NCBI GenBank assembly: GCA_029858565.1 | Contig: JAOUEV010000006.1 | Coordinates: forward strand, 1 to 64,000 | Source: Nitrospirota bacterium | Lineage (GTDB): Bacteria > Nitrospirota > UBA9217 | Length of the DNA stretch: 64,000 bases | Direction of reading: 5' to 3' | In this document: one piece after another, positions 57,034 through 64,000 of the stretch | How the letters are laid out: every line of letters starts with the position of its first letter | How positions within the stretch are numbered: position 1 is the first letter of the stretch | Program-made: the position numbers and the translations under genes | The notes under the pieces: generated by a model | Seen by the model: the letters and a program-made list of their open reading frames with translations, nothing else | Databases searched by the model: none | What the model was told of the DNA's origin: nothing

Positions 57034-60000
57034 ATGAAAAAAAAGCGAATAGTTATTGTGGAAGATGAAGCGCTGATTGCAATGGAATTGGAACGCCAGC
57101 TGGCCGGGCTTGGATACGAGGTGTGTGGTTCTGCAGTGACGGCAGATGGCGCAATAGGGCTCGTGGAAGCACGAGATCCTGATCTTGTTCTAATGGATAT
57201 TCGCCTCCGGGGCGAAGGGGACGGAATCGAAGCAGCTGCGGAAATACGCAGGCGGTTCGATATTCCCGTGATATTCCTGACGGCCTATGCCGATGACGGC
57301 ACTATCTTTCGGGTACGGCAGGCCGCTCCTTTCGGATATATCCTAAAGCCCTATCGAGAAGAAGATCTGCGTCTGGCTATTGAAGTAGCCCTGGTCAAAC
57401 ATGACGGAGAACGGCAACTTCGGGCTCAGAATGAATCCCTGGAAGCCAGGGTGCGGGAACGCACCGCTGAACTCGGCCGTGCTGTCGATGCACTGAAAGG
57501 GGAAATCGCGGAGCGGACACAGGCGGTCGAGCGTCTTCGGAAGAGCGAAGAGCGGTATCGTTTTCTTTTTGAGGCTATCCCGATAGCCGTGGGGATGGCC
57601 TCGCTCGACGGACAGGCGCTTTTGGCGAACAAAGCGTCGTTGGATCTCTACGGGATGTCCCGGGAAGACCAGCAAGGGATGAATCTTCGGGACCTCTATG
57701 CGAATTCCGCGGAGCGAAGTGAATTGATGCGGCAGCTCCAGGAATCAGGCCGTGTGCGTGACCGCGAAGTGTCCCTGCAGCGAATGGATGGGGCAGGGAT
57801 CACTGTTTTGCTGAACATGGACATCGTGGAAATGGACGGCCAGAAGGTGATCCTGACCACGCAACGCGACATCACCGAGCGCAGGAAGGCGGAGACGGCG
57901 CTGCGGGAGCGGGTGAAGGAACTGACCTGTCAGTACGCGGTCCGGCTCGATATGCAGAAGGATTTGTCTGCTGACGAGTTTTGCACGCGGGTCGTTAACC
58001 ACGTAGTCGCGGCCATGCAATTTCCGGAACTCTGCGCAGCGGAGCTCGAATTGGAGGGGCAGAGGTGTTTTGCCGGGCATCGCGCGGAACGGCAGTCACG
58101 CGAGTTGTATGGGGACATCAAGTCCGGGGACAAGGTCATCGGGCGATTGCGGGTTTGGTGCGTTGATGACAGGCCTTTTATGATGCCTGAAGAGCAGCAC
58201 CTGATCAGCGCCGTAGCTGACATGGTCCGCCAGTGGCATGCATTCCAGAAGGCGCAAAAGGAGATTGAACACCTGGCCAGTTTTCCGACGCTCAATCCGA
58301 ATCCCGTGCTTGAGATCGACGAGACAGGTCAGGTGGTGTTCCGCAATAACGCTGCTGCCGAAATCCTCGCACAGGCCGGCTCGGCCGACCACCGGCTGTT
58401 CTTCCCGCAGGATATGCAGTCGCTCCTGGCTTCCCTGCCCAGGGAGCCGGTATGCCGGGAAGTCGCTTTTGGCGGACGCGTATTCCAGGAAACGATCCAT
58501 GCGCTTCCCGAGTTGAACACCCTGCGCATTTACGCGGCTGATATCACCGAGCTCAAGCTGCTCGACGAAGCGCTCGCCAGGAGCAAGCGGGAGTTTGAAT
58601 CCATATTTGCCTCGATGAACGATGCCGCGATCTTCGCGGACAGCAGGCGCCGGATCGTCAGGATGAACCGGGCCGCGGAAGAGATGTTCGGCTGGAGGCA
58701 TGAGGAGCTGGAGGGAAAAACCACGGAGTGCCTCTATGCGGAGCGGTCCGACTATGACGCGCTCGGCAGGAGTCGTTACAATGTCGCGGCCCGGCGCGAT
58801 CGCGCTTTTTTCGAGATGCGCTACCGGCGAAAGGATGGGAGCGTTTTTCCGGCCGAATCTTTCGGCACGCAGGTGCCGGACGCGGACGGCGGAGTCATGG
58901 GCTTTCTGGGCATTCATCGCGATATCACGGCCCGCAAGGAGGCGGAAGAACAGCTGGCTCGTTACCAGGCGGAGCTCGAGGAAATGGTGAAGTCGCGTAC
59001 CCGGGAACTGCAGGATACCGTCACACGGCTGCAGGAGGAGATCTCTCGTCGGGAAATAGTGAGCCGTGACCTCAATCGAAACAAGCTGTTTCTGACGAAT
59101 ATCCTGAACAGCATCCAGGACGGCATCTGCGTGTTCGACCGGGAACGGCGGATCATGCTCGTGAATAACACGATAGCGAAGTGGATTCCCGGGGTCGGTA
59201 GCCTGGGGTTCCGGACGCATACCTGTGCGGAGCTGTTCCACAGTTTCGGCCGCTGCGACGTGTGCGCCGCGGACTACTCAGAGGAATTCAGCGGAAAACG
59301 GAGCTTGATATTCGCGAGCGGCGACGAGAACGAGAAAAAATGGTTCGAGGTGCATACCTTTCCCCTGATAACGAACGACGACAAGCACGTCGGGCGGGTG
59401 GAATATTTCCGCGACATTACAGCGGCAAAAGACCTGGAGAGTAAGATTGCCGGTTACCAGGAGCAGCTGCGAGCCTTGAATTACGAAATGGCGGACGTCG
59501 TCAACCGGGAACAGCGCAGGATCGCTCAGGAACTGCACGATACCATCCCCCAGACGCTGCTGTTTTGCAGGATGCGGCTGGAGAGGATAGAAAAGCGCGA
59601 CACAGCCGAAGGCCGGCGTTCCGGGCAGTCCTCCGATTTCCGGGAGATCTACCAGTTCCTGGATGACGCCATCGAACAATCGCGCAACCTGATGTTTAAA
59701 CTTGCCCCTCCCATGCTGTACGAACTGGGACTGGAGCCTGCGCTTCAGAGCCTTTTGGACCAGTTCGGCAGGGAACACCCTATAGCCTTCCGGTTCAAGG
59801 GAAGAGAGCTGAAAGCTCCCTTGCAAGGGGATGGCGCCGCCATGGTGTATGGTATGGTCCGTGAACTCCTGGTAAACTGCGTCAAACATTCTGAAGCAAC
59901 GCATGTCGAGGTGGCCGTCAATCGCAGGGACGGCGGTCTTGTCGTCGCGGTCCGGGACAACGGCAAGGGCCGGGAAGCGGGGGCGCAGGCCGGAAATACC

Positions 60001-60132
60001 GAAAAGGGATTTGGGCTGTTCAGCATCCGGGAACGCGTGCGGTATCTGGACGGTGACTTCACGATCGACACCGCTCCCGGCAAAGGTTTCTGCGCGACCA
60101 TCAGGATCGCGCTGGAGAAACTGAGGAAGTGA
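57034..60132 (+). CDS. REC-PAS sensor histidine kinase (HisKA_3/NarX type)
   Basis: REC IVIVEDEALIAMELERQL...LVLMDIRL; PAS domains; REQRRIAQELHDTIPQTLLFCRMRLERIE; DNGKGREAGAQAGNTEKGFGLFSIRERV. Confidence 0.92.
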   Translation: MKKKRIVIVEDEALIAMELERQLAGLGYEVCGSAVTADGAIGLVEARDPDLVLMDIRLRGEGDGIEAAAEIRRRFDIPVIFLTAYADDGTIFRVRQAAPFGYILKPYREEDLRLAIEVALVKHDGERQLRAQNESLEARVRERTAELGRAVDALKGEIAERTQAVERLRKSEERYRFLFEAIPIAVGMASLDGQALLANKASLDLYGMSREDQQGMNLRDLYANSAERSELMRQLQESGRVRDREVSLQRMDGAGITVLLNMDIVEMDGQKVILTTQRDITERRKAETALRERVKELTCQYAVRLDMQKDLSADEFCTRVVNHVVAAMQFPELCAAELELEGQRCFAGHRAERQSRELYGDIKSGDKVIGRLRVWCVDDRPFMMPEEQHLISAVADMVRQWHAFQKAQKEIEHLASFPTLNPNPVLEIDETGQVVFRNNAAAEILAQAGSADHRLFFPQDMQSLLASLPREPVCREVAFGGRVFQETIHALPELNTLRIYAADITELKLLDEALARSKREFESIFASMNDAAIFADSRRRIVRMNRAAEEMFGWRHEELEGKTTECLYAERSDYDALGRSRYNVAARRDRAFFEMRYRRKDGSVFPAESFGTQVPDADGGVMGFLGIHRDITARKEAEEQLARYQAELEEMVKSRTRELQDTVTRLQEEISRREIVSRDLNRNKLFLTNILNSIQDGICVFDRERRIMLVNNTIAKWIPGVGSLGFRTHTCAELFHSFGRCDVCAADYSEEFSGKRSLIFASGDENEKKWFEVHTFPLITNDDKHVGRVEYFRDITAAKDLESKIAGYQEQLRALNYEMADVVNREQRRIAQELHDTIPQTLLFCRMRLERIEKRDTAEGRRSGQSSDFREIYQFLDDAIEQSRNLMFKLAPPMLYELGLEPALQSLLDQFGREHPIAFRFKGRELKAPLQGDGAAMVYGMVRELLVNCVKHSEATHVEVAVNRRDGGLVVAVRDNGKGREAGAQAGNTEKGFGLFSIRERVRYLDGDFTIDTAPGKGFCATIRIALEKLRK

Positions 60133-60162
60133 TATAATTCACAGTGCGGAGGTAGGGTTGCC

Positions 60163-60813
60163 ATGATCGATCTTGTTATCGCCGATGACCATGCCATCTT
60201 CCGATACGGACTCAGGGCCTTGTTGTCCGATGAGCCGGATTTTCGGATCCTGTCCGAAGCGGACAATGGAACGGCCGCGCTGGGTGAGATACGGGAGAAA
60301 AATCCCCAGATCGCCGTTTTGGATGTCTCCATGCCCGGCAAGAACGGCGTCGAAGTGCTCGCGGAGGTCTGTCGCGATAAATTGAAGACCCGGTGCATCC
60401 TCCTGACGGTCCACAACAATCCGGTGCTCGCCGCTACCGCGATCCGGAACGGAGCGGCAGGCTACCTGCTCAAGAACCAGACGTTTCGTGAGCTGCCCGA
60501 CGCGCTCAGGGTCGTGGCAGCAGGAAAGAAATACTATTCCGCGGAATTGATACAGGCCCTGGCGCGCCAAAAAGAGCATCTCAATCTCGCCCGGCAGCTC
60601 ACCCGGCGTGAGTATGAAGTCCTGGCGCTGATAGTTAAGGGGATGACAAACAACGAGATCGCGACGCAGCTCAAAATCAGCATCCGCACCGCGGAAACCC
60701 ACAAGAGCCGTATCATGAATAAACTGGACATTCACACATCGGTAGCTCTGATTGCCTATGCGTTCCAGCATAAGCTGGTGAATGACAGCCAGGATATGCC
60801 GTCGTCCGAATAG
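60163..60813 (+). CDS. NarL/FixJ-family response regulator (REC + LuxR HTH)
   Basis: DLVIADDHAIFRYGLRALL...AVLDVSMPGKNGVEVL; LTRREYEVLALIVKGMTNNEIATQLKISIRTAETHKSRIMNKL. Confidence 0.95.
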   Translation: MIDLVIADDHAIFRYGLRALLSDEPDFRILSEADNGTAALGEIREKNPQIAVLDVSMPGKNGVEVLAEVCRDKLKTRCILLTVHNNPVLAATAIRNGAAGYLLKNQTFRELPDALRVVAAGKKYYSAELIQALARQKEHLNLARQLTRREYEVLALIVKGMTNNEIATQLKISIRTAETHKSRIMNKLDIHTSVALIAYAFQHKLVNDSQDMPSSE

Positions 60814-61564
60814 CTGATGCTGCGATTGAATATGCGGCCCGCGCCGGGCCATGGCTGAAGATATTTCTCCGCATTCCCCCTCCCGACCTTCTATTCCGAT
60901 TAACCGCCTGCCTGCCCGGACCGTATGGCCGAGATGCGCTGATCCCGGTGTAAATTCATTTCAACGAATATTTGCCGCGTGCCATCCGAAGAAAAACAGG
61001 CAGTGTGCCGCTGGACTCGCCCAATGGCCTGCCGAACCGCTGCTATCCAAAAACAGCAGCGGTGATATTTTTGCGCGGTAAATGCAGAGATCTGAGGCCG
61101 TTCTCCAACTAGCTGCAATAACTTATTAAGACAATTCATGACTTACTGAAAAACCCCGGGAAGGGGCGCGCAAATCAGCCGGTGCGCCGGCGTTCCGTAT
61201 TTGCTGAGTGTGGGTGCCGGGCCGCGGTTTGAACGCAGCGGCCCCGGATTCATCGCACCTTGTCCTTCGCATCTTTTCATAAGTGGAAGATCTGTGAGCC
61301 CCTGCCGCAAACCAAGGAGGAAGCGGAGGTATGGGAAAAGTTCAAGCCTGCCTGGGAAGCATGGAAAATTTATCACCGAAGAACGTCGCTCTTGCCGAAG
61401 GCGGCAAAAAGGACGAAGGCTACGTTATTTTACTGATAAGACATACGGAACGAAGCCGATGCGGATGAGTGATATTTCTGATACGGTAACCCCATGACCA
61501 TGAGTGTTGCGGGACAAAGCGATGCGAACAGGAAGCTCAGCCGCGCAGGCGCCAAGAAACGAAC

Positions 61565-61909
61565 ATGAGAAAACTGAACTGTTGGGAATTCAAAAAATGC
61601 GGCCGGGGGCCCAGTGAAGCGAGAGCGGGGCAGGTCCTCTGTCCGGCGGCGTCCATGGCGGCGCTGAACGGCGTGCACGGCGGGATGCAGGGTGGGCGGT
61701 CCTGCTGGATCGTCGAGGGGACGCTGTGCAGCGGCAAAAAGAGCAGGCCGTTCAAGGAGAGATTCCATTCCTGTTCGTATTGCGACTTCTACCGGATGGT
61801 GATGCAGGAGGAGGGCGCCGCATTTGTCCTGTCGTCCGTCCTGCGCAGCCGGGTGGAGATAAGAACTGACGCCGAGCAGGACAAGTATTCCATGCGCATT
61901 GCAGCATGA
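61565..61909 (+). CDS. two-CW-domain-like protein
   Basis: MRKLNCWEFKKCGRGP...GGRSCWIVEGTLCSGK...SCSYCDFYRMV. Confidence 0.75.
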   Translation: MRKLNCWEFKKCGRGPSEARAGQVLCPAASMAALNGVHGGMQGGRSCWIVEGTLCSGKKSRPFKERFHSCSYCDFYRMVMQEEGAAFVLSSVLRSRVEIRTDAEQDKYSMRIAA

Positions 61910-61935
61910 TCGAATTCCTGAAGAGGAGGCAAGCC

Positions 61936-62457
61936 ATGAGCACCGCAACCATAACCGGAATGACGCAATATCTGACCTACACGCTGGCGGACGAGGTGTT
62001 CGCCCTGGACATCGGGAAAGTGCGCGAGGTCCTGGACTTCACCACGGTGACTAAAGTGCCGAATATGCCGGATTTCATGCTCGGAGTGATCAACCTCCGG
62101 GGAAGCGTGGTGCCGGTGGTGGACCTGCGGACCCGGTTCCGCATGCCGCGGAACGAGCAGACGGTGAATACGTGCATTATCATCACCGAGGTGCGGATCG
62201 ACGGGGACACCACGGTGCTGGGCTGCCTGGCGGACTCGGTGCAGGAGGTGCTGGATTTGGAAGCGAACCAGGTCGAGCCGGCGCCGAAGATCGGGACCAA
62301 GCTGCGAAACGAGTTCATCCAGGGCATGGGGAAGCACGGCAACCGATTCATCATCATCCTGGACATTGACAAGGTGTTTACCGTTGATGACGTGGCGCTT
62401 GTGGCGGAACTGGGCGCGGCGGCCGAGTGTCCCCTTGTCCACCATCAGGCTGCTTGA
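61936..62457 (+). CDS. CheW-like coupling protein
   Basis: MTQYLTYTLADEVFALDIGKVREVLDFTTVTKVPNMPDFMLGVINLRGSVVPVVDLRTRFRM. Confidence 0.93.
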   Translation: MSTATITGMTQYLTYTLADEVFALDIGKVREVLDFTTVTKVPNMPDFMLGVINLRGSVVPVVDLRTRFRMPRNEQTVNTCIIITEVRIDGDTTVLGCLADSVQEVLDLEANQVEPAPKIGTKLRNEFIQGMGKHGNRFIIILDIDKVFTVDDVALVAELGAAAECPLVHHQAA

Positions 62458-62766
62458 AAAAGAACGCGCGCCGCCGCGGAGCCTAAACGGTGAATGGCCG
62501 GGTCTATCATTCAATTATCATCATTCACACCTGGCACCTCAACGCCCGGTTTTCCGGAGGCCCTCGGCGGCGCGCATGGACCGAGAACAAAAGCATCGAG
62601 GAGGGCTGCGATGATCAGATTGCAGGGAAGCCGGGCCGTTGACAGGCAGTTCCACAAGGACAGATATATACCGGTCAGGCGGCTGGCAACCTGGATGCAG
62701 GCCGCGCCTGCCGACACGCGCCCGGCGGGAAGGAGAAACCGCATACCCTGGAGCGAGGTAGTAAGA

Positions 62767-63162
62767 ATGAAGACCATATTGCTGATAGACAACAATGTAG
62801 AGCATCTTTTGCAGCACAGCGAGCTCCTGGGGCGGTCCGGCTACCGGATCGTGACCGCGCAGGACTCAAAAGCGGCGCTGTTCATCCTGGAAAGCGGCAT
62901 GCTCCTTGACCTGATCGTGACCGAGTGCCAGATGCCGGACATGGGTGCCCAGGAGTTCCTGGCGGCGATCAGGAAAGAGGCGCCGTCGGTGCCGGTGGTC
63001 GTCGTGACCAGCTGCGACTCGGTGGAATCTTATCTGAACGCGGTCGGCATCGGCGTCTATGAATATCTGAACAAGCCGTTGCTGCCGGGAGAGTTGAGCA
63101 GCATAATAAAGATGGTCGCCAGGGACCGCCGGTGCGGCAGTTTGCCGACCGGCTTGGCATGA
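62767..63162 (+). CDS. receiver-domain protein with Asp-to-Glu at the phospho-acceptor position (pseudo-receiver)
   Basis: TILLIDNNVEHLLQHSELLGRSGY...LIVTECQMPDMG...VVVVTSCDSVESY...EYLNKPLLPGEL; codon gag at 62923-62925. Confidence 0.85.
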   Translation: MKTILLIDNNVEHLLQHSELLGRSGYRIVTAQDSKAALFILESGMLLDLIVTECQMPDMGAQEFLAAIRKEAPSVPVVVVTSCDSVESYLNAVGIGVYEYLNKPLLPGELSSIIKMVARDRRCGSLPTGLA

Positions 63163-63172
63163 GGAGGGATCA

Positions 63173-63922
63173 ATGAAGAGATTGCTGCAGGCAGTCTTCT
63201 GGCTGGTTCTTTACGCAGCCGCGGCCCATGCGACGCCGTCAACGCAGATCTGGATACCGTCCACGGACGTACAGCCCTACATGAAGTGGCATTTCGGCTT
63301 CGACCAGTACATAAAGGCGCGCAAAATCGACGGAACAACGCGAGAGCCGAACGTTATCAACAACGGCGTTACCGTCGGCGTGCTGCCCGGGGAAAAAATC
63401 CAGGCGGAAGTAGGCATCGACCAGCGGGCTTATGGCGTGGAGCCCGTGGATTCCGCGCCGGTCTACTTCAATGCCAAGATCGGCATGCCTGAGGACGCCC
63501 TGTTCAAGGGGGCGCCGGCGATCGCGCTCGGCGGCTATGACTTGGGCACGAAGAAATACAGCGCCGATGCGGGCTGGGGCACGGACTACAACGTCGTTTA
63601 CGGCCTGATCGCGAGGACTTTCGGCAAGGTCGGCAGGTTTTCAGCAGGATACTACCAGGGCAGCGACAAACTGCTGCTGGACAAGAACGGTCAAAAAGAC
63701 AATACAGGCGTTCTCGCTTCCTGGGACAGGACGATCTCGGAGGTCTCGGACAAACTCTGGGTTGCTGTCGATTACATGGGCGGCGAGAACGGCTACGGAG
63801 CTCTGTCCTGGGGAGCGGCATGGAAGTTCTCGCCGAACGTGGGCGTGATCTTCGGATACGACAAGTACAACAACGCGAACTACAAGCCGACGTACACGAT
63901 TCAGGTGGACATCGATCTCTGA
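63173..63922 (+). CDS. secreted/outer-membrane-like hypothetical protein
   Basis: N-terminal signal peptide MKRLLQAVFWLVLYAAAAHA; beta-rich aromatic pattern with predicted mature C-terminus IQVDIDL. Confidence 0.6.
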   Translation: MKRLLQAVFWLVLYAAAAHATPSTQIWIPSTDVQPYMKWHFGFDQYIKARKIDGTTREPNVINNGVTVGVLPGEKIQAEVGIDQRAYGVEPVDSAPVYFNAKIGMPEDALFKGAPAIALGGYDLGTKKYSADAGWGTDYNVVYGLIARTFGKVGRFSAGYYQGSDKLLLDKNGQKDNTGVLASWDRTISEVSDKLWVAVDYMGGENGYGALSWGAAWKFSPNVGVIFGYDKYNNANYKPTYTIQVDIDL

Positions 63923-64000
63923 AGCAAAGACATGGCAAGTGTCTTAATACATGATTCGAGACTGTTAATATTCCGCGATTTTCGATGTATTACGAGACTA

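Noticed and set aside
61391-61450. Possible c-di-GMP (GEMM) riboswitch suggested by ggcaaaaaggacgaaggctacg
   Set aside because: Lacks the conserved acgcaaagc core and paired stems by eye; no downstream gene in the right position.
61201-61497. 98-aa ORF in the 60.8-61.5 kb gap
   Set aside because: Arg-rich, no recognisable domain, no clear ribosome-binding site.

Overview
The window looks like a bacterial chromosome segment: dense, GC-rich and mostly + strand, of Nitrospirota/Desulfobacterota-like flavour by protein style (taxonomy is inference). No searches were run; all calls come from reading the sequence and the supplied translations. Contents: (i) a CheR/CheB-less chemosensory operon at 0.7-11.4 kb (CheD, receivers, three CheW, MCP, CheA-REC), headed by a histidine-kinase-like protein whose H-box His is replaced by Asn; (ii) housekeeping genes (valS, nadC, birA, coaX, galT, aconitase, ilvE, tRNA-Leu, comM); (iii) a PhnD-like binding protein overlapping a hybrid sensor kinase, and a MalT/BTAD-type regulator; (iv) a mobile region at 30.5-32.7 kb with a RAYT-like Y1 transposase bounded by inverted repeats and a HigBA module bounded by ~63-bp direct repeats; (v) a three-gene surface unit at 33.2-42.6 kb: a 2398-aa delta-60/Ig/Fn3 protein with a C-terminal dockerin-like module, a cohesin-like lipoprotein, and a protein with cohesin-like and dockerin-like ends; (vi) an apparently lower-GC island of ~8.9 kb with a 2286-aa SpvB/FG-GAP/RHS protein, inserted at comM, leaving an intact comM with a divergent 3' end on one side and a second comM 3' fragment on the other; (vii) a second small chemosensory cluster (two-CW protein, CheW, and a receiver whose phospho-acceptor Asp is Glu). 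Best candidates for an undescribed system: the cohesin/dockerin surface unit, the comM-targeted RHS island, and the paired degenerate phosphotransfer proteins next to CheW/CheD genes.
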